A stretch of 63,670 nucleotides of DNA from a virus. Position numbers and translations under genes: made by a program. The stretch lies in IMG/VR virus record IMGVR_UViG_3300046542_000142, positions 1 to 63,670 of that record; one strand, 5' to 3'. Under the pieces are notes generated by a model. The model searched no databases. It had not been told where the DNA came from and worked only from the letters and a program-made list of their open reading frames with translations. Each line of letters opens with the position of its first letter. Position 1 is the first letter of the stretch. Positions 49,610 through 56,828 of the stretch are shown piece by piece.

Positions 49610-51508
49610 TCAGGCGGCCTGCTCCGTGTCGAAGCGCTGTTCTACCGGAGTAATCAGCGCCATGCCGTCCGCGTCAACCGCGTAGAACGTTCCGTCAGGC
49701 AAGCGTAGGCCCGCCGCCATTCCACCGTCTTCCTGCTGCGGTACGTCCTCTACTTCGCCGATAACGCGCTCTTTCTTACCGAGTAGCCGCGTAGCCTCTA
49801 CGATATCACCACGCTTAAACTCGCCGACCTTACGCCCGATTGCGGCCCATTTAGCGGTTTCTTGCGCTTCCTTCTCTATGGCCGCGACTTCATCTGCGGT
49901 AAGCTTAACGAGGTCACCGACGCGGAACCAGTCGTGGTCGCTTCCGTCCATTTTATTCGCGCGGTACGGAACTGACGACGAATCGACCTCTGCGACCTTA
50001 CGTACCTCTCCGATTACTAGGCGATCTCCGTCGTATCTAGCACGAGCTATTCGTACGATGTCTCCGACTTCCAACCGCGCGGGTTCCGCCGGCTTACGTT
50101 GTGCAAGGAACTCTGCTTCGGTTGCGGGCTCTAGTACGCTCTCATACAGCCAATTGCCCGTTGTTCCATCCGCTTTTTCCGCTTTGTACGGCATGCTCCG
50201 GTGGTCATCAACGCTGATTTTGACAACGGAGCCCACCTCGTAATTATGACCGCTCCTTGCCGCGATGACTTTCGCGAAATCCCCGATGGTCAGGCGCTTC
50301 GGATGCGGCTTCTGCGCGTTGAACGCGGCCTCATCCGCAGGCTCCACGTCATCCGTTACGAGCCAGTTGCCGAACGTACCGTCCGCCTTCTCCGCGCGGA
50401 ATTGTTGGCCGCCGTGGCGAGCGTTGTCCTTCGTTTCCGCGATTTTAACTACGCTGCCTTCCGTGTACTCGTGACCGACGGAATTGCTCGTTACCTTAAC
50501 GAAGTCACCGGCGACGTAACGTTTAGGTTGCGCGGAAGCCTGCGCTGGTGCCGGTTCGAGAACGACGTACTCAAACTGCGCTATCACACGGTCGTGTTCC
50601 TCTACGTAAACAGCTCCGTCGTAGCGTACGTTTTTTACGGCGAATTCGTCGCCAGTTACGTAGTTATCCATAGCGGCGTACGCCTCAACGATCTTAATAC
50701 GCTCACCTACGGCGGCCTTACGGTCGACTTCTACGTATTCCTGCGCTGGGGCTACGATAGGCTGCGCAATAGGTTCGAGGACTACGTATTCGCTCAGCAC
50801 TACGAGTTTCCGATCGTTACCGCCAAATGTCACACGCACGTCGCCATCGCCATCTACGCTGTTGACGACGAACTCCGCGCCTTGCTCGTATCTGTGTTCG
50901 TTTGGGTGACGGTTAACAATCCGGATGCGCTCGCCCTTCTCCGCCCAACGTTTAACTTCGCGATACTCAACGGGCGGCATATCAGGAGCTTGCGCAACTT
51001 CCTCCGCTACTTTTTCGTATACATCGAACGTGTCGCCGATGGTATCGTAATTCCGCCCGTTGTTATCCGCGATCTGCGCGTCACCGGCGTCGTCAACTTC
51101 CGTCACCAAATATGCGTTCCCAACGGTCACGCGCTGTTCATAGCGTGGGTGTACGACCTTCGTAATAATGATAACGTCACCTTCGCGGGCTGGGCGTTCA
51201 ACTTTGCGATACTGTGCGCCACCGAACGTGAGCTCATCAGATGAGGCTGCGGGAGGATCGACGGATAGTGGCGCGTAGACTTCGAAATCTTCCGGATATG
51301 TGCCGAATGGATTTACGCGATCGTTAACGTCGTCCACCACGCTCGGTCCGTCTCCTACCGGATAAAAACCTCCGTATTCCATATCGTAATCGGACGAAAT
51401 CACCTTAACGATATCGCCCGCCTGCGCAAGTTTACGGTCAACTTTACGGTAAGCCTGACCGTTAACCACTACGTCTACTGCCGGATAAGTTACGTTCAAT
51501 TTCGCCAT
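49610..51508 (-). CDS. Protein with eight SH3-like repeats (632 aa)
   Basis: About eight repeats of 60-70 residues with the core YR+V.R....GD.V+I......Y..G....V. Three late copies are of the type GDFVKVTSNSVGHEYTEGSV / GDFAKVIAARSGHNYEVGSV / GDIVRIARARYDGDRLVIGE, each with ADGT.GNWL. Earlier copies end in EYVVLEP. One further copy starts the protein at 39825-40748. Repeats of this type form small beta-barrels. Position between polymerase and SSB genes suggests a replication or nucleoid role, but this is inference. Confidence 0.75.
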   Translation of the reverse strand: MAKLNVTYPAVDVVVNGQAYRKVDRKLAQAGDIVKVISSDYDMEYGGFYPVGDGPSVVDDVNDRVNPFGTYPEDFEVYAPLSVDPPAASSDELTFGGAQYRKVERPAREGDVIIITKVVHPRYEQRVTVGNAYLVTEVDDAGDAQIADNNGRNYDTIGDTFDVYEKVAEEVAQAPDMPPVEYREVKRWAEKGERIRIVNRHPNEHRYEQGAEFVVNSVDGDGDVRVTFGGNDRKLVVLSEYVVLEPIAQPIVAPAQEYVEVDRKAAVGERIKIVEAYAAMDNYVTGDEFAVKNVRYDGAVYVEEHDRVIAQFEYVVLEPAPAQASAQPKRYVAGDFVKVTSNSVGHEYTEGSVVKIAETKDNARHGGQQFRAEKADGTFGNWLVTDDVEPADEAAFNAQKPHPKRLTIGDFAKVIAARSGHNYEVGSVVKISVDDHRSMPYKAEKADGTTGNWLYESVLEPATEAEFLAQRKPAEPARLEVGDIVRIARARYDGDRLVIGEVRKVAEVDSSSVPYRANKMDGSDHDWFRVGDLVKLTADEVAAIEKEAQETAKWAAIGRKVGEFKRGDIVEATRLLGKKERVIGEVEDVPQQEDGGMAAGLRLPDGTFYAVDADGMALITPVEQRFDTEQAA

Positions 51509-51586
51509 TAATTTGCGTCTCCTTCGTTGGGGCTGACGCTCTCGCGTCCTCCGCCCCGGTTACGTTCATCAGCGTCAGTGCTCCGT
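51509..51586. other. Intergenic inverted repeat
   Basis: CTGACGCT (51526-51533) and AGCGTCAG (51571-51578) flank about 37 bases in the gap between the PD-(D/E)XK-like gene and the repeat protein gene. No U-tract follows, so it may be an operator or a folded leader. Confidence 0.5.
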
Positions 51587-52069
51587 TTAGGCTGCGCTAG
51601 GTAACTCCGTTTCCTCTACGCTCAAGACCGCTGCGGCCTCTGTATAGACATCGCGGTTCAGCGCGAGGCTCAGCTCAACCCAGCGCTCAGACGCTTTAGC
51701 TTCGGAACACCAGTACTCCCCGAGAAGCCGATTCTCGAACATGTAAACGCGCGGCACTTCGCCCTCAACGATCCAGACGCCAATTATCAGATCAGCGTCG
51801 GCTAAGTCGTAAATGGTTCCGTTACCTTTCTTCGCGTATACTACGAGGTCACCGCCGCGATCCTTACGCTGGCGAATCGTCTTAATTTGAATCTTCGCGT
51901 AATCACCGCTGACCGGGTCTTTCGCGAGCACATCATACGCCTCGTCAGTTTCCGCCTGATGAACGGTCCAGCCGTTAGCCAACAGCGCTAATCGTGCTGC
52001 CAATTCCGAGTACTTCCCTACGTTTTCACTTAAGTGGGCCGTTTTAACCACGCTCCTCTGCGTCTTCAT
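51587..52069 (-). CDS. PD-(D/E)XK endonuclease-like protein
   Basis: About 150-160 residues. NVGKYSELAARLALLANGWT is followed by DEAYDVLAKDPVSGDYAKIQIKT, split here as YDVLAKDP and AKIQIKTIRQR; the E...D...QIK arrangement is the PD-(D/E)XK nuclease core. ATG 52069 has no ribosome binding site. GAGGAG further in lies 10 bases before an in-frame ACG (52036 region), so the true start is uncertain and could be non-canonical. Likely a recombination nuclease. Confidence 0.72.
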   Translation of the reverse strand: MKTQRSVVKTAHLSENVGKYSELAARLALLANGWTVHQAETDEAYDVLAKDPVSGDYAKIQIKTIRQRKDRGGDLVVYAKKGNGTIYDLADADLIIGVWIVEGEVPRVYMFENRLLGEYWCSEAKASERWVELSLALNRDVYTEAAAVLSVEETELPSAA

Positions 52070-52343
52070 ATTCGTCTGTCTGCGTCGGTCCGGTGTCTAA
52101 TACGAATCCGACAACCGCTGTTCCGTCGCTATTGCGGCCGCTTTCCGTAGCCGGACCGATCTGCACGCGGACGTCTAGCGCATACTCTTCGCCGGTCAGA
52201 TCGCGGATCGTGTTAATAAACGTAGCGACATCGATTGCCGCCGTAGACAATTCCGCCGTCTTTTTGAGCGCCAGGCCGACGGTTAGCGAAGACTTTACGT
52301 CAACGATAGCGTCGTCCTCCGTTGTTACCGGTACTTCTGACAT
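52044..52343 (-). CDS. Hypothetical protein (99 aa)
   Basis: MSEVPVTTEDDAIVDVKSSL, then FINTIRDLTGEEYALDVRVQ and an acidic end (TDEYEDAEERG). Its tail overlaps the next gene. It follows SSB. Family unknown. Confidence 0.6.
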   Translation of the reverse strand: MSEVPVTTEDDAIVDVKSSLTVGLALKKTAELSTAAIDVATFINTIRDLTGEEYALDVRVQIGPATESGRNSDGTAVVGFVLDTGPTQTDEYEDAEERG

Positions 52344-52385
52344 GTGCGGTCGCCTCCTTCGTATAGTTGCGTAGACTACCGCTCG

Positions 52386-53216
52386 TTAGAACGGTAAATC
52401 AGATTCGAGAATGTCCAGCGGAGCGTCAGCGTCCGCAGGCGGCGGAGTCTGTGCGTTGTTACCTGCGCTAGAACCGGCGGAGGCACCGATAGACAATCCG
52501 AGGCGGCCGATGTCAAAGCCCGCGATGACCAAATTCTTCGTTTGTTCCTCTTCGTCCGCTACGTACAAGCACGTTTCGAACGATTCCATGTCGAACGGAG
52601 TTTCGCCGAGCTTATCGAAGTTAGCGCGTTCTTCTGGCGTGAGGTCGCGTTCCTGCTTAACGATGGCCGAGAGCGATACGACTGCGTCCTTTCCTGCGCC
52701 TTTCTTTGCGAGTTTGAACGCGATTACGTCGAGGTCATCTTTGTTGTCGTCGATTGCGGATTTAATCGTAGCCTCCTGTTTCGGGCTCAAGTCGACGACT
52801 ACGTCTTTGCCCGTTGTCAGGTCGAAGAATGCGCGCAGATAACGCTTTTTACCTTTGAACAAGTACGCTTCGTTAGTCAGCGCCTTAACTTCGTCCTCAC
52901 TCGCGCCGGCTTCTTTGGCTGCGTTGGCCTCGGCGTAGAACAGGTCGGACGCCTTATCCCATAGCGTAGGGTTCTTGTCTACGTAGCCTCTCGCGTTACG
53001 TGTCGCGGGATTCTTCGGAACGAACGTCTTAACCGCGCCGTGCGTTTTGTCCCCGAACATTCCGTAGCCGTAATACTCCGCAACGTCGTTAATCGACTTG
53101 ACGCCTACGTTCAACTTAGTACCGGATTTAAACGATGTAATCGGACTTTCCTTCGCGCCTCCTTCGTTGTTACCCGCCGCTGCTGCCTCCGCGCCTACCT
53201 TCGTAAACATGCTCAT
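52386..53216 (-). CDS. ssb: Single-stranded DNA-binding protein (phage type)
   Basis: A 276-residue protein. Beta-rich core (LFKGKKRYLRAFFDLTTGKD; VVVDLSPKQEATIKSAID), a flexible Ser/Asn/Pro region and an acidic C-terminal tip, DILESDLPF, typical of SSBs that recruit partners through D(L/I)PF. It lies in the replication block between polymerase-side genes and the sigma-like gene. It is not an E. coli-type OB SSB in length and is closer to phage gp2.5-like proteins. Confidence 0.75.
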   Translation of the reverse strand: MSMFTKVGAEAAAAGNNEGGAKESPITSFKSGTKLNVGVKSINDVAEYYGYGMFGDKTHGAVKTFVPKNPATRNARGYVDKNPTLWDKASDLFYAEANAAKEAGASEDEVKALTNEAYLFKGKKRYLRAFFDLTTGKDVVVDLSPKQEATIKSAIDDNKDDLDVIAFKLAKKGAGKDAVVSLSAIVKQERDLTPEERANFDKLGETPFDMESFETCLYVADEEEQTKNLVIAGFDIGRLGLSIGASAGSSAGNNAQTPPPADADAPLDILESDLPF

Positions 53217-53547
53217 TCGATCACGCTTCCTCTTCGTTTATTTAGCGGATTCGCTTCGCTTTTACACGTTGCAACGCTCCGCCAGGCGTTCGGTCAATAG
53301 GACTGCGCTCGCTGACGTGTCGACTCCGCCAGTTTGCGCCTTACGCTTCGGCCCGAACTCGGATGGGTGCGTCTAATCGTAAATCTATACGCAATTACGT
53401 CCGTTGTACGTATACTCGGGACAACCCCGTAATAACTCCGATTTTACGTGTCGCCGGATCAAGTCCGACGCTGTTGCACGGCTCCTACGTCCGCAACGCG
53501 GCACTAACGGATACCGTCGCGTTAACACCGCACGGCCGACGTAGGAA
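53217..53547. other. Non-coding gap upstream of ssb
   Basis: No clear gene. Two overlapping minus-strand frames read protein-like for 20-40 codons (ending VKAKRIR and AERCNV) but neither has a start codon with a ribosome binding site. The left part is the 5' leader of ssb, and the rest probably carries its promoter; no consensus boxes are evident. Confidence 0.4.
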
Positions 53548-54102
53548 CTACAGAAACGCAATCAAGCCTTTCGCAATCGATGATTTCTCTTTCTGTACGC
53601 TTAGCAGCTCGCTATCCAAAACGTTAATCTGCGCCTGTATTTCTGCAACTCTGGCGTTATTAGCGCTAATAACGCTGCGGCTTGGCGTAATTTCCATACG
53701 ATACTGACATTTCGCGAGCTCAACAGATAAGCGAGATTTCTCTACGCGGACCTTGCGCTCTATCGCCTTCTCCTTACGGTATACTTTCGCGAGCTCCCGC
53801 TTGGCTACCGCCTGGACTTTTTGTTGCATCTCGGACGGCGCGTAGTGCTGCGTGTAGACGGTAACTACAAGGTCTGTATCTAGCGGCATAATGTAAGCTA
53901 CACGTTGAAAAGCGAAAAGGCGTGACAAGCGGCCGTCTTCTGCCGTTATTACAGATACAAATTCCGCTTTCTTTACGTTATCGCGAATCCACTGCTCCGC
54001 TTTTTCTGCGGCAATTCCTAGACGGTCGACTGCGCGGTCAAGTGCATGCTGACTTACGCGAACCTTACCGATAAAGTTACGAGCTCCTAGCGTTGTGCTC
54101 AT
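53548..54102 (-). CDS. Hypothetical phage protein with C-terminal coiled coil (184 aa)
   Basis: VRVSQHALDRAVDRLGIAAE begins the domain (H.L.R...R), followed by FVSVITAEDGRLSRLFAFQR and VVTVYTQHYAP, then a Lys/Glu-rich coiled coil (about 110-175). The N-terminal block is like small phage proteins with toxin-like RelE/HigB folds, but I would not assign activity. Overlaps the 54-residue gene by 4 bases. Confidence 0.65.
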   Translation of the reverse strand: MSTTLGARNFIGKVRVSQHALDRAVDRLGIAAEKAEQWIRDNVKKAEFVSVITAEDGRLSRLFAFQRVAYIMPLDTDLVVTVYTQHYAPSEMQQKVQAVAKRELAKVYRKEKAIERKVRVEKSRLSVELAKCQYRMEITPSRSVISANNARVAEIQAQINVLDSELLSVQKEKSSIAKGLIAFL

Positions 54103-54263
54103 GCGATCACGCGTCCTTTCAATACGGTGGGCCAGCCGCGCAGCACATCGATGTAATCCGCAGCGTCTTCGTATTCTTCGTAGCTTCCGTTATAAATGCG
54201 GTCGACATAGCGGTCGGGTTGGCGGGTGATTTCCGCGTCCTTTTTACGTTTATTTGCGTTCAT
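54099..54263 (-). CDS. Small protein (54 aa)
   Basis: MNANKRKKDAEITRQPDRYV, then DRIYNGSYEEYEDAADYIDV and LRGWPTVLKG. ATG 54263 has GGAGG upstream. Coupled to the next gene (ATGA). Family unknown. Confidence 0.7.
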   Translation of the reverse strand: MNANKRKKDAEITRQPDRYVDRIYNGSYEEYEDAADYIDVLRGWPTVLKGRVIA

Positions 54264-54310
54264 ATATCGTGTACCTCCGTATAATTTAAGTGGGCGCGGT
54301 TAAATAAGCG

Positions 54311-54339
54311 TTGACAACCGCAAATTTTTTGCGTAATAT
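54311..54339 (+). promoter_or_regulatory. Consensus rightward sigma-A promoter opposing the sigma-like gene
   Basis: TTGACA (54311-54316), 17-base spacer, TAATAT (54334-54339). The spacer is a palindrome CGCAAA...TTTGCG, a good operator. No rightward gene follows until 55212, so the transcript would run antisense to the gene at 54468-55082 or end at the hairpin 54428-54458. Confidence 0.8.
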
Positions 54340-54427
54340 TGAAAACGTTAAAGGTTTCATTTGGAATTATTTAGGGTAACCTATACATAAGTAATAAATA
54401 TAACGAGATTATGATATACTTTTAACT

Positions 54428-54458
54428 GGAACGGACTTTCTGCCCGATTGCCCGTTCC
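54428..54458. terminator. Hairpin after the sigma-like gene, possibly bidirectional
   Basis: GGAACGG and CCGTTCC form a perfect 7-bp stem around a 17-base loop between convergent transcripts. No U-tract on either side, so efficiency is uncertain. Confidence 0.45.
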
Positions 54459-54467
54459 GTGTAATTA

Positions 54468-55082
54468 CTAAACGGCTAGGTATTCGGAGACATCACCAAA
54501 GCGATTGGCGTCGTAACGGCGAGCAAGTCTCTGTATCTTGCGTTTAGCAACCTCATGGTGCAATCCTAGCGCTTTGGCGAGCGCTGTAACGGATTCGTAC
54601 TGTGAGAAACTTGATACGATTCGCGTCGTATCTTTATCGACCTGTCGAGGGTCCGAGAGGAAGTCGATCAGTTTTCGCTGGTCGGCTTCTTTCTTTTTGT
54701 GACGTTGTAGTACGATGTCTTCCGTCGTCATTTCGTCGGGTACTTCGGATGTTGGCGCATCCTCGTCGTCCTTATCGACGGTTAATTCATAGTGCTTGCC
54801 GCGTGTTTTCTCTTTCCGGTACCAATCGATCCTCGCGTTCTTTAACGCGGTAGACATTTGCGATCCGAAACCATTAAGTGCCTCCTTCTGCGTTAGTTTA
54901 ATGATGACGTCGTTCAGGATGGAGTCGGCATCATTACGATCGCCATGCCCGGACGAACATACACGTCCGCGATTCTGCGTTTGGAAAACTCGATTCGCTT
55001 CATCATACAGCGCTCGAAAACAGTCCTGGCTACGAGTAGTATAGTAATCTGCAGCAAGCTTATTCAGTTTTTCAAAACTCAA
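54468..55082 (-). CDS. Sigma-70-like RNA polymerase factor
   Basis: A 204-residue protein. DADSILNDVIIKLTQKEALN, then FGSQMSTALKNARIDWYRKE is like sigma region 2 (N.....D.yR+), and the C-terminal VTALAKALGLHHEVAKRKIQ, RLARRYDA is an HTH like region 4. The middle is acidic (KDDEDAPTSEVPDEMTTED). It starts TTG 55082 with AAGG 8 bases upstream. With the factor at 709-1353 and the region-4-like protein at 36839 it could form a cascade of phage transcription control. Confidence 0.65.
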   Translation of the reverse strand: MSFEKLNKLAADYYTTRSQDCFRALYDEANRVFQTQNRGRVCSSGHGDRNDADSILNDVIIKLTQKEALNGFGSQMSTALKNARIDWYRKEKTRGKHYELTVDKDDEDAPTSEVPDEMTTEDIVLQRHKKKEADQRKLIDFLSDPRQVDKDTTRIVSSFSQYESVTALAKALGLHHEVAKRKIQRLARRYDANRFGDVSEYLAV

Positions 55083-55211
55083 GAGCAGCACCTTCTTCTA
55101 TAGTGTTATTTTCCTTACATAGACTTCAACGGAGCCGCAGCACCATCCGCACACTTTATGAAGAAAAATATGTTAAAATGTTTGGTGTACTACTTAATAG
55201 GAGGCGCTAGG

Positions 55212-55466
55212 ATGTACGTTGTCGGTGAATGCCGGCTTCGGACGTTACTAGAGGAGCGCAAGCTTTCGCAGGCCGAACTTGCCCGCCGCACCGGTTATAA
55301 CCGTAAGCAGATCGGTAAATGGATCAACAACCGCGATACGGTCGGCGTCATGGGTATCGATAAGGCACGCACTATCGCGAAGGTTCTCGGACTTAAATCC
55401 CCCTACGAGTTGTACGATTGGGACGAGATTCCTCTTGTGACACCAAGCAAGGCAGCGGACGATTAA
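55212..55466 (+). CDS. XRE-family transcriptional regulator (84 aa)
   Basis: CRLRTLLEERKLSQAELARR, TGYNRKQIGKWINNRD, then ARTIAKVLGLKSPYELYDW: one complete Cro/CI-type HTH. ATG 55212 follows GGAGG by 8 bases; an in-frame start at 55158 has no ribosome binding site. Rightward, divergent from the sigma-like gene (start 55082), so it may control that promoter. A perfect 22-base palindrome follows its stop. Confidence 0.87.
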   Translation: MYVVGECRLRTLLEERKLSQAELARRTGYNRKQIGKWINNRDTVGVMGIDKARTIAKVLGLKSPYELYDWDEIPLVTPSKAADD

Positions 55467-55485
55467 CTTCGTCTGCACCGAATAG

Positions 55486-55507
55486 ATGTCGTCAAATTTG
55501 ACGACAT
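55486..55507. promoter_or_regulatory. Perfect 22-base palindrome between convergent genes
   Basis: Each half is ATGTCGTCAAA or its complement. It lies between the XRE stop and the primase stop and touches the latter (stop codon at 55508-55510). It could be a bidirectional terminator without U-tract or an operator. Confidence 0.75.
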
Positions 55508-56467
55508 TCAACGTATTTTTAAACGCGGTCGCACCGTATCAATCCGCTTAGCACTTTCGCAAGCCAATCGCGTACCCTCGATACCTACCGCGTTGAAATC
55601 CTTACCTCCGCTAATCTCTACGTTGTACAGCCGTACATACCCGCGCATCTTCCGCGTTATCTCCCAGCGCAGCTTCTCGCCGGCCTCATCGTTATCGCCC
55701 GCGATTAGCAGCTCCTCAATCGGACTCCTACGTAATAACTCCGCTTTCTCATCCGTAAACTCGCTGCCACCAACCGCCAGCCCAAACGTACCGGCCGACG
55801 CAGCCGTCATCGCGTCTATTTCCGCCTCAACGATAACCGCCCGCTTAATATTTCTTCGGTAGACTGCGTCGATTCCGTAAATCATCGATTTAACCGGCGC
55901 GCCACCTTTCGCGTACCAAAACGCTTTCCCCCACGTAGCGCGCCACTTCGCGTTCATAACGTCGCCGTTTGGTCCGCCCCACGGCATCACAACGGCATTC
56001 TTCGCGTTGTCGTATCCGCATCTGTACAGCCGCTGAATAATTGGCGCTATTCCACGGCCGGTTAGATACGGAACTTCCTGCTCGATAAACGCTGTGATGT
56101 CGAGGGGCCTGCGTTTAGCTGGCGGTCCCGTGCCGCGTAAGTTAATCCGCAATTCCGGCCGCGCGTATGCGTCAGGGACTTCGTACAAAATTTCACAAGC
56201 CTCAGCGTTTGTTATGTTCCGCAAGAATGCGTACAAACGGATGGGGCCGCCGCTCTGCCAATCCGGATCGATCGCACCTTTATCCGACCAGCATCCGTAA
56301 TACTGTGACGCGCGGTCTAAGTTGATAAAGAAAGATGGCGCGTTATCACTCCGTAAGCCGAACGGCGAGCTCGCGATGAGCTTCGTTGCGTGCGGGATGA
56401 CATTGCGCCAGGGGTAGCGTTCTATTTCAGCGTCGAGGGCGTCTACGTTAAGTAAATTGCGGTCGAT
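55508..56467 (-). CDS. DnaG-type primase with TOPRIM domain (apparent ATC start)
   Basis: About 319 residues. N-terminal KLIASSPFGLRSDNAPSFFI and ASQYYGCWSDKGAI (about 33-70) form the primase-type SPF...PSF.v......YGC motif without the full CHC2 zinc ligands. TOPRIM follows, with VIVEAEIDAM (E about 214) and IAGDNDEAGEKL (DxD about 258). The first in-frame TTG (56236) would delete the N-terminal domain, and no ATG/GTG/TTG precedes it. GGAGG ends 7 bases before ATC 56467. A consensus promoter at 56591-56563 drives it. It makes RNA primers for the phage fork. Confidence 0.88.
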   Translation of the reverse strand: MDRNLLNVDALDAEIERYPWRNVIPHATKLIASSPFGLRSDNAPSFFINLDRASQYYGCWSDKGAIDPDWQSGGPIRLYAFLRNITNAEACEILYEVPDAYARPELRINLRGTGPPAKRRPLDITAFIEQEVPYLTGRGIAPIIQRLYRCGYDNAKNAVVMPWGGPNGDVMNAKWRATWGKAFWYAKGGAPVKSMIYGIDAVYRRNIKRAVIVEAEIDAMTAASAGTFGLAVGGSEFTDEKAELLRRSPIEELLIAGDNDEAGEKLRWEITRKMRGYVRLYNVEISGGKDFNAVGIEGTRLACESAKRIDTVRPRLKIR

Positions 56468-56485
56468 GGCTTTTCCTCCTCCCTC

Positions 56486-56514
56486 TTGTGTTATTTGGTA
56501 ATATGCGGTATTAT
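56486..56514 (+). promoter_or_regulatory. Rightward promoter of the XRE gene at 56604
   Basis: TTGTGT (56486-56491), 17-base spacer, TATTAT (56509-56514). It points at the XRE gene and runs through the opposing primase promoter. Confidence 0.7.
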
Positions 56515-56562
56515 TTCTTTATGGGGATGCAGTACACGTTTCGTTTACCGCCTCCTGAATAC

Positions 56563-56591
56563 ATAATATTCCTATAGATGTCAGATGTCAA
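56563..56591 (-). promoter_or_regulatory. Consensus leftward promoter of the primase gene
   Basis: On the minus strand TTGACA (56591-56586), 17-base spacer, TATTAT (56568-56563). A direct repeat GATGTCA GATGTCA (about 56578-56590) covers its -35 region and the ribosome binding site of the rightward XRE gene, a plausible operator. Confidence 0.88.
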
Positions 56592-56603
56592 GGGGTGAAA
56601 ATA

Positions 56604-56828
56604 GTGCCTTATAGTCAAATCGTCGCAGAGAATATCAAGAAGCTCCGTGAGGAAAAGGGCCTAGAAGCGCAAGCATTTGCGGAGCAACTAGGACTCACAA
56701 AGCAAGCCGTTAACAACTACGATTCTGGCCGCCGTAAATGGCCTATCGATATGTTGCCGCGAGTTGCGGACCTCCTCGGCGTATCCATCGAATACATATA
56801 TGGACGTGAGAATCGTCCTACGGATTAA
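56604..56828 (+). CDS. XRE-family transcriptional regulator (74 aa)
   Basis: IVAENIKKLREEKGLEAQAF, AEQLGLTKQAVNNYDSGRRK, then LPRVADLLGVSIEYIYGRE: a complete Cro/CI HTH. GTG 56604 is preferred, with AAGGGG 8 bases upstream; GTG 56595 lacks spacing. Its end overlaps that of the convergent dnaB-like gene by 11 bases. With two face-to-face promoters it is well placed to act as a switch for the primase operon. Confidence 0.88.
   Translation: MPYSQIVAENIKKLREEKGLEAQAFAEQLGLTKQAVNNYDSGRRKWPIDMLPRVADLLGVSIEYIYGRENRPTD

Larger units (their letters stand above)
54264..54467. other. AT-rich control region
   Basis: No gene. The stretch 54317-54430 is strikingly AT-rich for this genome. It contains a rightward consensus promoter (54311-54339), the palindrome CGCAAA-TTT-TTTGCG within the spacer, and a 7-bp hairpin GGAACGG/CCGTTCC at 54428-54458. 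Confidence 0.6.

Noticed and set aside
50201-51244. Long rightward frame (347 codons) antisense to the repeat protein gene
   Set aside because: Shadow of the repeat gene; the apparent repeats mirror those on the other strand.
52030-52069. Seventh non-canonical start (ACG) for the PD-(D/E)XK-like gene
   Set aside because: GAGGAG is about 10 bases before an in-frame ACG and ATG 52069 lacks a ribosome binding site, but an ATG exists and no motif depends on the choice, so it is not counted.
53217-53547. Two short minus-strand frames upstream of ssb that read protein-like
   Set aside because: Neither has a start codon (usual or AUH) at a sensible distance from a ribosome binding site, and both cannot be real in overlapping frames. 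Left as unresolved.
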